Shown here: positions 23,441 through 35,189 of the stretch, in pieces | Layout of the letters: each line of letters opens with the position of its first letter | How positions within the stretch are numbered: position 1 is the first letter of the stretch | DNA from: Perognathus longimembris pacificus | Taxonomy: Eukaryota; Chordata; Mammalia; Rodentia; Heteromyidae | NCBI RefSeq assembly: GCF_023159225.1 | Contig: NC_063181.1 | Location: 4,361,606-4,425,605, forward strand | Direction of reading: 5' to 3' | DNA: 64,000 nucleotides | Made by a program: the position numbers and the translations under genes | The notes under the pieces: generated by a model | What the model was told of the DNA's origin: nothing | The model's database searches: none | What the model saw: only the letters and a program-made list of their open reading frames with translations

Positions 23441-25689
23441 GATAAGTTGATGTAGCACTCAGAAACAGCGAAGTTACCAATTCAACACCAAAGTTGATAT
23501 TTACATGAAGTTTAAAAAAAGTAGCCGTGTCGTCCATACCACCAATCAGGTTATACATGAAAGGGACACACGTTTTATTAGGTACCGCAAGAGGTTAGAA
23601 AACAATTATTTGTGTATGAATTAAACACGAGGTAGTAAAAATAGAGAAGCTGAGGGGAGAAATGAAGGAAGATGGGAGAAGAGGGGTGAAGTTTGTGGGC
23701 TGGAGGTAAATGAAACAATAGTAAGCAGAAACATAGTTCAATTATTGTAGAGAAAGATGCGACTGTCAAAGATTTCAAAGGACAGAAAACTAAAGAATTC
23801 CAAAGGGAGATAGAACAAATAGCAACAGAGACGTCTGTAAGAGAGAAACAGGAAAAAAGAAATCAGTGCCCCTTGAGGAGGAGGAGCGTGTGCGTGGTGA
23901 GGTCTCCTCCCGCCTCAGGTCATTGTCCTCTGCAATCCCCCTGTTGCGGTGACTCATGTCTCCCTTCAGGATGTCCAGGTACCTGGGGCCAGTTGACCCA
24001 GGCTTCTCTCCGGGTTCGGATAGAACAGCCGAGGCAGTTGCTGGCATGTGAAGTAGCAGTGGAGCAGGTGGATGGGTCTCTCAGCAGCTTGTTAGCCGGG
24101 GAGCACTCTGCTCCCTGCTCCCATTCCCACGCTGGAAGCCTGGGCCTGGCCTTGCTCCGTGGACTCGGCGGCAGGCTTGGCTCGTCTGCGGCCAGTCTGC
24201 CCCCTGCCAGTCGCGGCCTCTGGTTTGTCTCGTTTGCAAAGTCAAGTGCGAGCCGCCCTTGTCACTGTGTGCGCGCACACACGCATCGTCGGGTTGGATG
24301 GTGGATCTGCGGCTATCACCAACTGGGTCGCTCGTGTTCTACGTTCGCCCTTTGCCGTCGGAGCTCTGGGAGAGGCGCAGGGTCGCTTCAGCGACGACTG
24401 GAATGGGGTGGGCGGAGGTGGCGAGGCCTTTGCTCAGCCTGGGTGGTGGGATGTCTCTCCCTGCGTGCGTTTCTGTCTCCGTGCTGGGCGAGGCGAAGCT
24501 CTTAGGGCTGCAGCCGACACAGGGATGTCCGCCAGGCTTCCGGGCTGCCTCTTGCACTCCGGGGTGCCCATGGGCCACATTGTCAGAATGACACAAGGGG
24601 GAGGACAGGAGGACATGAATAAGTCTAGAATATTCCCCCAGACACCAAGGGAAAGTGGCGGAGCAGACCCACAGCCAGGATGAAGCCCGCTGGCGGAACC
24701 CTGAGTTATGAACGGCTGGGGCGCTGGATATTCTGCCTCCACTCCACGCGTGAATCTTCCCTGGGAAGAGGGGTTGTGTGGCCCAGAAGCCGTGTGCACC
24801 TGCTCTCTCCAAGGGCAGAGGCAACGCCGACGGGCAGGCCTCTCCTCCAATCTGCTAAGCAGCCAGTGGATCTTACCTGCATACAATTTTACCTCCGCGT
24901 GGCCATCCTCCTTGCTTGTCCTCAGTGGTGGGGGGGGGGGTTCCAACTATTCCAATCCTCAAACAATTGGAGCAGACATTTTCACCCCAAGAGAGTGAGT
25001 GATTGCAACACTGGTGTTCTCCCATTGCTACTGTGGCCTTAAGCTCCTACTTGAGTCCCAGTCCCTGGGGGGTGGGGGTGGGGGGGGCAGGCCAGCTCCT
25101 GTCTACACTGCTGTCATCAAGGCCAACCTGTTTGGCCACTCGGTCAGCCTTGGAGGGCGTCACACACGTCCGTGGGTGTGCAGAGTGCCATTTTGGCGAA
25201 GCCCAAGCGAGTTTAGCCCATAGCATCCTGCTCACCTGCGTCATCGCCGTGGGCCCGGCCTGCTGCTGGCCGCATGTGGAACCTGGCAACGTGTAAACAA
25301 CACAGGCACTTCTTTCCCCATCGCTCTGTCTTGCCGGGCCTTGGGGCGTGCTTTCTCCATGTGTGTCTGTCCCCGGGAGGCTGCTCGGCCCCTGAGCCCC
25401 GGGGTTGCTGGCAGGGGAGAGGCCATCCCGAGAACCAGCTCCTTATCGGGAGGATGCAGAGTCCTGAAAATCCCCCACCCCCGGAGTCGGTGTTTCCTTT
25501 TGGATCTCAGAGCATCTTTTGATCTTGAACCGAATCCATTTTCCCCCCCTCTCTCTTCCTACTTCCCCACTCTCTTTCCCCTCCTCCACCAATTTAGGGA
25601 AATAAATTCCTATGTGACAGATAAGTTGCCACGATTAACAGCTGCATTAACTCTTTCTTGGCAGGAAAGCTCAGCCGAGCCTCAACTAA

Positions 25690-25772
25690 TGAAAGTCCTG
25701 TGGTGTTCCGGTCTCAAGCCGGCCCCTGTCTCAGGTGCTGGAATTACTGGCGTGCACCACCGTGCCTAGCTT
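25690..25772 (-). repeat. SINE head fragment
   Basis: GCTGGAATTACTGGCGTGCA followed by CCACCGTGCCTAGCTT, the reverse of a B1-like SINE 5' end. The remaining part is not visible. Confidence 0.55.
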
Positions 25773-26411
25773 AACTCTATTTTTATGATCTTCACCCCCC
25801 CCTTCCCTATTTTATGCCCCGTACAGCTTAGGGGAGTTTTCTGGCCCTTACATACCAGCACATACACAGCGAGTGTGATTATATCTTTAGCCCGATTGGC
25901 TTGGCTTGAGAACATTAGGTAAATTCTGAGATCACAAAACTTGGCTCCGGAGCAGGAAGATCCTGCTGTCTCTTGAGTTCATGGCCGGGTTTGAAGGGCT
26001 GGGGTCCGTGTGAGGCTCTCCTCCAGAGAGGAGACCTCGGGGAATCGCAGGGAAGGCTGAGCTCTCTCTCCTCCTCCCATCCTCTGAACCTCATGTTAGT
26101 TCCCTCCACCCGTCTCTGCTCTGGAACGTCGCTGCAAAGGTCAGGGAGCTTGGTACGCTGAAACGTGTAGCCGCGTGCAGGCCCTGCCGTCCAAGCCCGA
26201 AGTCCCCGGGGTCTGAGGCCAGAGCCATGTGGACAGGCTGAGTCTTGTCCAGCTCTAGCCAGCAGACCGACAGCCTCCCGGGGCACCTGGGCCCGGGCAG
26301 CCCTGGACACACTGTCAGCGTTGGTTCTGCCCCACTGTGGGGCCCCGAGCTGGCTCCGAGCTACCTAATCTCAGCTAAGAGCTTTCTGATTGCTTGACCA
26401 CTGACCTCCTG

Positions 26412-26429
26412 CAGCTGGATTATCAGATG
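26412..26429 (+). promoter_or_regulatory. E-box / OTX-CRX / E-box motif cluster
   Basis: CAGCTGGATTATCAGATG packs the E-box CAGCTG (26412-26417), the CRX/OTX2 core GGATTA (26417-26422) and the E-box CAGATG (26424-26429) in 18 bp. It is non-repeat sequence 8.2 kb upstream of RP1L1 exon 2. The combination suits a retinal enhancer or promoter; motif evidence only. Confidence 0.3.
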
Positions 26430-26879
26430 TGGCTTTGGGGAATAGGCTTGTTTATAATGCAAAGACAAAGGGAGGAAGCTGAGAGCAGTTGAAACAACAG
26501 CCCTTCCTGTGGCCCCAGGCTTTTCTTCCAAGGGGGATCACCACCGAGGAGTGTCTCTGAGCCAACAGAACCCACAGATACAAGTCAGAGGATGGAGAGA
26601 GAGAAGTCAGGGACCACGTAGGAAGGGTGGGCTAATCCTCACCACCGCCTGAGCGTCCATTTACAGAGCATGCACCCAGGTCCAGCGAGCTGACCACTTA
26701 TCCAAGGTCCCACAGCTGGAGGGAAGCGCGAGGACGCGGAGGGGGTCTGGGAGTTACCTCTGTGCTGGACAAACACAGACGGCCAAGATGCTGGAATCCC
26801 CGGAGCCCTTCGGCCCCGTTACAGACCAGGCACCGGCAACGGCACGGGCAACGGCAGGACCCACGGCAGTGCGGAGTCC

Positions 26880-26960
26880 ACATAACTCGTTTACAGAGGA
26901 GGAAACCGAGGCCCAAGGACGACCAACAATCATCCACACTCAAACAGCACTGAGCAGTCT
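26880..26960 (+). repeat. MIR fragment
   Basis: CGTTTACAGAGGAGGAAACC followed by GAGGCCCAAGGACG matches the MIR segment that includes 'ttacagatgaggaaactgaggc'. Confidence 0.55.
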
Positions 26961-28635
26961 CCTAGAAAGCAGATCACTGAGACGTGTTCACAAGTGGTGG
27001 CACGAGGAGCAGAGAGCCCAGGAGCTCAAGCCTCCTGCACCGGGTGGGCTGGCGGATGACTCTGTCCACCATCGACCCTGTGATGGGTGTGGGGGGGGGT
27101 GTCTTTCAGTGTCAGTGGACGCCTGCTGGGACCCATGGTGGCCTGCCAGCCCCACTGGCAGCCCTCTAAGTATTTGACGTCCTACTGACGTTTAACCCAA
27201 GGTGTAGGAAGCATACGGAGAAGCCCCTCACGGCCTGACCCCCCCCCCCCCGACCCCGTCACTGCAGCTTCCCGGGTCCAGCGGGGCTGTCTCCCCCCTC
27301 ATGCTCAGCGTGACCCCTAAGGCCACAAAGTCCCTCCAGCTTTGGGGGGCCTCAGTGCAGCCCACCAGACAAGTGAGCACAGGTGCATCACATGACAGTC
27401 CCAGCCCCGGGCGGGGGGGGGGGGGGCTGTAGCAACCAAGGACACCAACGGCCAAGTGTTGTCATGGGGTTGGCCACTCATGACTCCAAATCCTCTCAGA
27501 GCTGCCACGGGGCCGCAGAGGCCTTGGGCTCCTCAGACCGAGAGCCGGGAGCCATTGTGTCCAGCCGTTGTTCGACACCCAACACGCCCTGAGCAAGGGC
27601 GCCTCGCCGGGCAGGGTGCGGGGTCTCTGCCCTCCACCGAGCCGCGGGCTGGCGGGAGAAACAAGGCCAGAGCCTGTTTGGTGACTGCGCCGGCTGTCAG
27701 TGGGCCCGGGGAGATGGGGTCATGGGGTCCCGTGAGTGTACCCCCACGCTGGACCTATGGTTGCATACACGGATAAACTGAGGCTGGGTGTTGACCAATC
27801 AGTCAAGCTATAAGATAGAACTGGCTTCTCGGGAGGGCGTGTTGTATGTCACCCATGGTCAGAGGTTGCCTAGGAAGGCCAGGTTCAAGGTCTGCCCCTC
27901 TGGTCTCTTGTGCACCTATACAACAGGCAACTGCTTCCATCCATTTGTTTCCCCAGGGAGAGAAGGCTGGAGTGGGATGTTCTAGAATGTTCTGTCTCCA
28001 CCCCAGGGAAGGGTCACGGGTCCCGACCTGGTTAGAACTAGGACGCGGCGGCCTGATTTCTGCGGTGGCTCCAGGTTGCTTTAGGTCACTTGGCAGGCCA
28101 GCAATGGGGTGGCGAGGACGGGATTCTCCCCGGCCGCCCAGCCAGCTCCTTGGCCGGGGTCCGCTCCACCTCCGTCCGTCTCTTTCCTTCCTCACCCGGG
28201 CCTGTCCTCCCACGGCCTCTAGGCTCCCTGCGCCAGGGCCAGAAACACGGGGACGACACGACAAAAACATTCCCAAGGAAATGAGCCGCCGTGCCGTGCC
28301 GTGCCGAGAGGCTGGGTGTCGGGGCGTCGGGGGAGGGGGCCGGAGCGAGGCCTTTGGCCTCTGCGGAGCCATTCCCACCTGCTCCACGCGGGGCCCTTCC
28401 CGTTGGCAGCCCACGCGCCGACCCAGGGGTGCCGGGCCTCTGCCACGCGGGAGGCCGGGGCCGGCGCGGGAAGAGCGTGGACCTTTGCCAAGGCGCCAGT
28501 TCCGCCCTGCTCCGGGGGCTTTCCCAGACCCCTGTCCTCCTCCCTGCTGGCAGGAACTGCAAGAGCCGTTGAGGTGGCATTCCTGTCACTAGTGGGCTGC
28601 AAAGGGCTTGACGCAGGGTGTCATGTTCCTTCCTG

Positions 28636-28711
28636 GTGTGTGTGTCCGTGTGTGTGTGTGCAGGCAGTCGTGTGTGTGTGTGTGTGTGTGTGTGTCTGTG
28701 TGTGTGTGTAC
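28636..28711. repeat. (TG)n microsatellite
   Basis: Three TG runs separated by short spacers (CAGGCAGTC and a single TC). It is interrupted and probably old. Confidence 0.9.
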
Positions 28712-28824
28712 ATGGGATGGCTGAGCAGGTGGAAGTCATTCTGCTCCGTGACAGAGTTACCACCCGGGTCTTCCTCTCCGCAGCTGCTCCTCCAGTGCTT
28801 TCTGCTGGTTGACCTTGCCTTTTT

Positions 28825-29010
28825 AAAAATGTTTTGCCTGATGAAGCCCCGGGCTTTGAGTTTTCGAGGGTTCTCCACTTGGGCCAGGCCCCCAAAGCTT
28901 TGTGGATATTTTGTGCCTGACTTTGTACTGGCCTTGAGCTCATGACCTTCCTGCCACCAGCTTGCGAGTGGCTGGGATGACGTGTGTGTCACCGTGCCCG
29001 GGCAGGTAAT
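28825..29010 (-). repeat. diverged SINE
   Basis: GCCTTGAGCTCATGACCTTC, then GAGTGGCTGGGATGACG and TCACCGTGCCCGGG in the reverse order of a B1-like SINE. Heavily diverged. Confidence 0.5.
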
Positions 29011-29240
29011 CGCCACGTACACGGCAGTGTGCCCCGCTCTGAAGCAGGACTCCCACCGCGCTGCTGCTGTGAGACCATCCTCCTCCCCCCCCCCACACCT
29101 GGTAACTGCTTCACTCTAGGGCACGAGACGTGGTCCACTCAGCAAGGCGCCCCTGTCAGGGGGGTGTGGTCCCTCCCCACGGGGGGGGGGGGGGTGAGGG
29201 GAGGGGGTTCCCGCCTGCTCAAGCCCAGAGGCCATTCACG

Positions 29241-29330
29241 CTTCTTTCCCTCCCTCCCTCCCTCCCTCCCTCCCTCCCTCCCTCCCTCCCTCCCTCCCTC
29301 TCTCCCTCCCTCCCTCCCTTCTTTCCTACC
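29241..29330. repeat. (CCCT)n microsatellite
   Basis: About 20 CCCT units, pyrimidine on the plus strand. A short G tract at 29180-29192 precedes it. Confidence 0.95.
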
Positions 29331-29354
29331 TCCGACCCTTCCTCCTCTTTCTTT

Positions 29355-29675
29355 CCTGCTTGCCATTGGGCTTTGAACACATGGCTTTGCACTTGCTAAG
29401 CAAGCACTCTGCCACTTGAATCCTGCCCTCAGCTCTTTTTTACTCCATTTTTCAGATAGGGTCTCTCGATTTTTGCTGAGGCCTATCCCGAGACGAGAGA
29501 CCCCCACCCACTACCCATTTCCGATGTTGCTGGGATTACAGTCCTAAGCCGCCACACCTGGCTTGTTCTTTCAGACCGTCTCACTAACTAGGCCCAGGCT
29601 GGCCTCCAACTGTGACCCCCGATTCATCTCCATTTCCCAAATACCTGGGTTGCAGGCATAGCCACCACCCCTAGC
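29355..29675 (-). repeat. SINE pair (old)
   Basis: GGGCTTTGAACACATGGCTT, CTTGCTAAGCAAGCACTCTG and two separate copies of the 'gccaccac/cgccacacc' head (near 29550 and 29660). It looks like one SINE family inserted next to, or into, another. Confidence 0.6.
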
Positions 29676-32189
29676 CTGATTTGCACTGTTGTTTTTCCAC
29701 CTTCATACTTAGAGATGCTTTGGGCTGTATCTAAAAACAAACGAACGGTGTTCGCATGTTTGTAAGTTTGACTGATTATTTTAGCCGTTGTGTTTGCTTC
29801 TCTGCGTAGCCTCTCCAGAGGACGGGAAGGGCCTCACCACCAGGCCCACCGCCTCTGTGCCTAGGTTTCTTTGATAGGAGGGCACGCCTTGCCCGGGCCA
29901 AGCCCTCTGGATGGAAGAGTCTCTGTGTTGAGCAGCCGAGGGCAGCTCCCGACGCAGCAGCCTCCCTGGGAACGTTTCAGTGTTCAAGGCGACCTCCTGA
30001 GCTGCTGGGCCCAGAGCTGCCCTAGTTCTGTCTTCAGGACCACCTGAAAAGATCCAGCTCCTCCCTGCTTCCCTGCCACCGCGCTTTCATCCTGACCACC
30101 CTCGCCGCGCCTCTCCGGGAGTGCTTGCGCGTCACCCACTTGGTTACTTTCTCGGCGCTCAGGGCACCCACGGGCAGCCCAGGGGCTCACCCTGTCTTCA
30201 CACAGCCCGGGCCCCCCGCAGCTGGCCAGCCCACCGCGCCTACGAGACCAGCCAGATCTGCTTCCTGCCGTGGGGGGGACCCAGCCCAGGCGGCACACCC
30301 CCGGTCCAGCAAAGCCCTGCGAGCCCGGGCTGGGCCGGCAGGCAGCTGGCTTCCCCTGCAGATAAGCTGGCCAGCGATCGCCAGCCCATGTGTCTTGGGG
30401 GTGGGCAGGAAGATGCTCGGACACTGGGGTTTGTTTTACTTTCTGACAGTTTCCAAGGATTCTACTTCCTGTGTCAGTATCAGGCCTCTTCCGGCCCGAG
30501 CTCTCCTTTCCTGAGCCGTCGTGTACGTGCCCTTCCTTTATCACCAGACAGAAAGGGAAGCATCCTGGGGGACAGCCTCCTTGGGACCAAAGCCTGGACA
30601 GGACTCTGGGCCCGCACAGGCCGTTTCCTCCCACCGCCCGGTGGCACGGCCAGCCGGAGCCCCCCCTTCCTCCTCGTCTCCGTCGCTGGAAGGGGGTGCT
30701 AACAAGGCTGCTGGGGGCCTGCAGACCGTGTTCCCCTGCACCCTGCTGGGTGTCAGTGGCCCTGGTTCTCCCTGGAATCCGAGTGCGGCTCGTGTGTCTA
30801 TCAGCCACGAGCCACCAGCCAGGTCCTCCCTCCAGCTGGCCCATTTCCTTCCCTTGATGGCCTCTGCTCCGTCTCTCCACGGGCTGTCACTTTGGGGAGG
30901 ATGCTGCGACTTCTACATTTTTCTTCCACCAGCATTTAATTTGTTTTTTTTTTTTTCTCTCTGCTTCCCTGCCCCTTCCTGTCCACAGCTAGGAGTCTCC
31001 TCTTCTTCCCTTTCTGCTTCCTCCTCAAATTCCAGCTGTTCAGCCCTGTCCCATCCCTCCTGGCCCAGCCCCTTCCGACCCCGCCCCTCCTCTGGATGCA
31101 GGTTCCTCTGGCCCCAGCTGTATCACAGGCCCTGGGGTTCAGACTGGGCTACCGAGCCTTCCTGCTGCAGCTTTCCAGCCACTCCCGGGCCCCCGTGTGG
31201 TGCGTGCTCCTGTCTGCACCGAGGGCCCTCAGGGGACGCCCAAGCTTTGCGTCCACGCCCCTCCATGCTCCCTGGTATGACTGGCGGGTACCAGGAGTGG
31301 TGTGGGGTCTCCTTACAGCTGTTTCGTGGGCTTGGCTGGGCGTGAACTCCCGCCCTGATTGAGCCTCTCCTCTGGTCTGGAATGTCCTCACCTGTACCAC
31401 CGGGGTGGCCCCGCGAGGAAGGACAGTGGAGCTGCCGGCCAGACGCTGTCGTGCTACCCTCCCGCTCGCTGCCCACTTCCAGAGGGCCGGGCTCCGTTCT
31501 CCTAGCCTCACCTTTATGGAGCCTGCGTGCCCCTGAGCATGGGTAGTGCAATTCCCGTCTTCTCTACATTGCAGGGCAGGGGGTACAATCACAGGTACCA
31601 GATCATGACTGGGGAAGGAAGAGGAGCCCTCAGGTTCGGAGAGTCCTGTCTCCCCCCGTATCACTAGTTGAAGAGGCTCTGTTGACCCCAGCAAGAGGCC
31701 CGGCATCTTCCGTTGTAGAACACAGGAACCCTAAAGGCAGGGAAAGTCCAAGCGCGCCCCGTTCCGTAGCAGCTGACACCTAGCCCCGGGTCCTCGGATC
31801 AGGGCCTGTCTGCAGGCAGGAGTAGAGGCTGTCTGTCCCCTGTGCTCCAGGGGGTACACTCAGGGCTCCCCAGCCCAGACTCCTCCCTAAGTCGAACCCA
31901 GCTTCTGCCTCCGTGAAGGATGCCTGCTGCCACCGACCCGTGGCCGTCCTTCCGCGTCAGCCCGGGGGCTCCGTTCCGCCTCCATGAGGAGTCTTCCTTG
32001 CCTTCCCTCTTCTCTGCTTCCAGACACACCTTGAGGACATGACAGTTCTCAGTGTGCCCGTGCAGAACATTGGCTGTCCTGTGCCCTGGTGCATCTTCTT
32101 GCTACGCTACACTGTGAGGGTTTAGCAGGAGGTGCCATGTCTGACTAGCCATTGAATCCCTGCCACCCAACATCAAGCCTGAAATTCTT

Positions 32190-32626
32190 TTTTTTTTATT
32201 TGTTTATTAATTGAACATAAATTTTTTTACAAGGTGTTATGCAAAAAGGGTACAGTTACATAGTAGGGCAGTGTGTACATTTCTTGTGATATCTTACGTC
32301 CTGTTTTTCTATCCCTTCTCTAGGTCAGGTAGACATATATACAATATACAATGTATCAAGCACATATACAGTATTCACAGACTTGGTCTCTACTGTCTCT
32401 CCGTCTCCCTTTGTTAACAGTCATATATCAGGGAGATCATGCCCCTTTGTTTTCTGTGTTCTAGGCTTGTCTCGCTCAACATTATTTGTTCGAGTTCTGA
32501 CCATTTCCCTGCGAACAACAATATTTCACCATTCCTAATCGCTATGTAGTATTCCATTGTGTATAAGTACCATATTTTTTGGATCCATTCGTCTGTGGAG
32601 GGGCATCTGGGTTGTTTCCATATTTT
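32190..32626 (-). mobile_element. 5'-truncated L1 insertion with 15-bp target-site duplication
   Basis: On the minus strand the right end encodes NPDAPPQTNGSKKYGTYTQ, an L1 ORF2 C-terminal type sequence. It is followed by a 3' UTR and an A tail (T run at 32188-32197). The direct repeats AAGCCTGAAATTCTT at 32175-32189 and 32627-32641 are identical. This is a classic target-primed insertion, young enough for the duplication to stay perfect, in presumed RP1L1 intron 1. Confidence 0.9.
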
Positions 32627-34239
32627 AAGCCTGAAATTCTTGTGAGGTGGAACGAAGGGCTAGCCAGGCCAAGGGCCTGAAGACGCGGTGGCAAGCATCG
32701 TCTAAGAAGAAACTCTCTCCAGTTTGGTCCCAGTGGCCACAAGAGGAAGTCCCACCTGCTGGCGGGTCTGGCAGTGCTGGGGTGTGTTTACTTATGGGTA
32801 TGAGTGTGTGCACGGATGTGAGTGCCACGCCCCATCCCCCCCCCCCCCGGTGGGTTATGTGCAGAGCACTCTGGGTTCCACAGTCCCAGCGCACTTCTTA
32901 GAAGGAGGATCCCACCAGCTCTTCTCCAGCCCAGAGCCTGGCCTCCCCTCTGCTCCTGCCGTCAGCCTGACCTTTCACGCGAGGCTCCTGTGGGTCTCAC
33001 CATCTCTTCCTTCCAGAACTCCGGTTGGAGATGAGGAATCCCCATTCAGAAAGTGGCTGTCTCCTAGGAGAATGGTGGAAGGAAAGAGACAACCAGGCCC
33101 TTGAGATGCCGGGCGCCCTGGCCCAGGCCTGGCCCAGCACCGTGGGGCTGGGCTCCCGCCGCCAAGGTCCTGCCTCGCCTTGACGCCCTGGACACTCCCG
33201 CAGAGCCCCTGTCCCAGAGGACTGGGCGCAGGGTCCGGTGCACAGGCCAGGCTCGGGAGCAGGAGCCCCGGGGGAGGGGGAACACCGAGGACATGGAGAG
33301 TGTGGAGACGTTGACGATCATCCCAAGGCCTGGTGACGCTGGGGGGCATGGTGAATGTGGGGTGGTGGTGGTGGGGATAATGGGGTACCTCCTGTCCCTC
33401 TGGGTCACCTGCAGTCACGAGTGGGGATGAGGAGCTATGCCCCCAGGCGGGCCCGGGAGGGTGACAGCTCGTGACAGCTGCTGGGAGGCCTAGTGAGAGC
33501 AGTTTGCAGGGATTAGCGGGGAGGGGGGAGCTTGGGAAAGACGATGGTGTAGCTGGGACAGAGGTGAGCGAGGATGACAAGGCTCTTGTGCAGCAAGATC
33601 TTGAAAAGGAGAGGGGAGTGCCTTCCCTGCAGGGGCATGGGGCTAGAGAGGGAAGACCAAGGAGGAAGACACGGCCCTGGTGACCGCGACCCGGCGTCCA
33701 TGGCGGTAGAGAGAGGGCCTCCCGGCCGTGGCATGCACGATGAGGCTCTGAGCACCCAGGAGCCGGGAAAGCCGCTGGCCTGGCTGCCCCTCAGGAGCCC
33801 GCGTGGCAGGCCCGGCCTGGCGCAGGCAGGAAGGTCTGGGAAGCCCCACTGTCTTCCATCCCTGGTTCCTGGGCTGTGTTTTGGGTCACGCGTGGTTCTG
33901 GGCGCCCTGGAGAGGGGAGGATCTGCCTCCTGGACCTCAGTGGCGTGGGCCCGAGAGGATCTATCCCAGGACGTGGGAGGCCCCGAGTGGCAGGGCAGAG
34001 CGAGGGGGCCATCTCCGCGGTGAATCTCGGGGTCACACGGCAGGGGAGGAGGTGAGGCCTCCCCCCCCCCCCCGCGGGAAGCATGGAGAAGCGGGAAATT
34101 TTGCCCTATGCCTCGTGGCCTTTGCCAGGCCTACAGACGTCCTCAGGGCAGGACCCACAAAGCACTCGGCGTAGCTGGAAGGTGGCGGGAGAGGGCGAGA
34201 GACATGGCGAAAGGAGGGGGAGGGGGACAGCTGTGGCAG

Positions 34240-34445
34240 GCTTGTTCTACGCCAAGTGCTTTATAAGCATCACCTCGTTTAACGGTTATAACTGTGCAGA
34301 GCGACTGGGCTGCACCCTACAGATCTGGGGGTGGGGGGCGGGGGACTCTCAGCCCAGATTCCCTCATGGCGCCACCCAAGTCGTAAGGGGTGGGGCTGAG
34401 ATTTGAACTCAGCTCTGCCCAAGGCCAAATCTCTGTCCTTTTGCA
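34240..34445 (+). repeat. MIR, nearly full length
   Basis: CCAAGTGCTTTATAAGCATC, ACCTCGTTTAACGGTTATAA and GATTTGAACTCAGCTCTGCC appear in MIR order in plus orientation. It ends 135 bp before RP1L1 exon 2. Confidence 0.8.
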
Positions 34446-34579
34446 CAGATGACTCAGCTGCCTCTGCACAGCCTAGCGGAGCCAGTTTGAGATCACAGGA
34501 AGCACTTCTGCGCAAAGGGGGGAGACAGGAAATGCACCCCGTGAGCCGCCCTCTGACCCCTCTCCCCTTTCACCCATAG

Positions 34580-35189
34580 CGGCTGCCTGGGCTTCTTCAT
34601 CATGAACAGCACCCCAAGCAACGGCCAGGCCCCGGGCCGCCGGCAGCGCCTCCCGCCCTCCGCGGCTGGCACTCCCTCGGTCACCAAGGTCGCCCCGGCC
34701 AAGAAGATCACCTTCTTCAAGCGAGGGGACCCCCGGTGTGCCGGGGTTCGCGTGGCCGTTCACCAGCGAGCCTTCAAGACCTTCGGTGCCCTGATGGATG
34801 AGCTCTCTGGACGCATGCCTCTGTCTTTCGGGGTGCGCTCCGTCACCACGCCCCGGGGACTGCATAGCCTCAGCACCCTAGAACAGCTCCAAGATGGAGG
34901 CTGCTACCTCTGCTCCGACAGGAAGCCCCCCAAGACCCCCAGCGGGCCAGGTCGGCCCCCAGGGAGCAGCTCTTCCGCTCTGCAGTCCTGGGGTCTCACC
35001 GGTGGGCGGGAGACACTGGGCGCGACAGCCCCACGGAGAGTGACCCTGGTGAAGAATGGGGACCCCAGGTCCCGGAGGGGCACGGTTCTCAGTCACAGGA
35101 ACACAAGGAGCCTGGCGGCCTTCCTCAGCAGGGCCTCCGACCTTCTGCGCTTCCCCGTGAAACAGCTGTACACAACCAGTGGGGAAAAG
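34580..35189 (+). CDS. RP1L1: RP1L1 exon 2 (22-nt 5' UTR, DCX1, start of DCX2)
   Basis: The acceptor CCCATAG ends at 34579. The ATG at 34602 has A at -3 and opens MNSTPSNGQAPG, as in human (MNSTP). DCX1 (AKKITFFKRGDPRCAGVR to GGCYLCSD) is very well conserved. The linker is less so. DCX2 starts with RRVTLVKNGDPRSRR and is cut by the intron after TTSGEK. The donor is GTGAGC from 35190, phase 0. There are 196 codons. Confidence 0.96.

Larger units (their letters stand above)
11394..34579. other. intergenic region plus presumed RP1L1 intron 1
   Basis: No protein gene is recognisable. The listed SINE, MIR, L1 and microsatellite copies account for roughly a third. The remainder (notably 11.4-12.2, 14.2-18.6, 23.5-28.6 and 29.7-32.1 kb) is apparently unique GC-rich sequence with short chance open frames. 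The non-coding exon 1 of RP1L1 should be on the plus strand here, because exon 2 begins with an acceptor, but I cannot place it. Confidence 0.7.

Noticed and set aside
31287..31308. Resemblance to mature miR-4286, which I recall lies between human RP1L1 and C8orf74
   Set aside because: The match needs a 5-base insertion and no flanking hairpin is evident, so it is probably coincidence.
33471..33683. Small open frame with EVSEDDKALVQQDLEKERG
   Set aside because: It looks protein-like, but there are no splice sites, no similarity that I recognise and no extension on either side.
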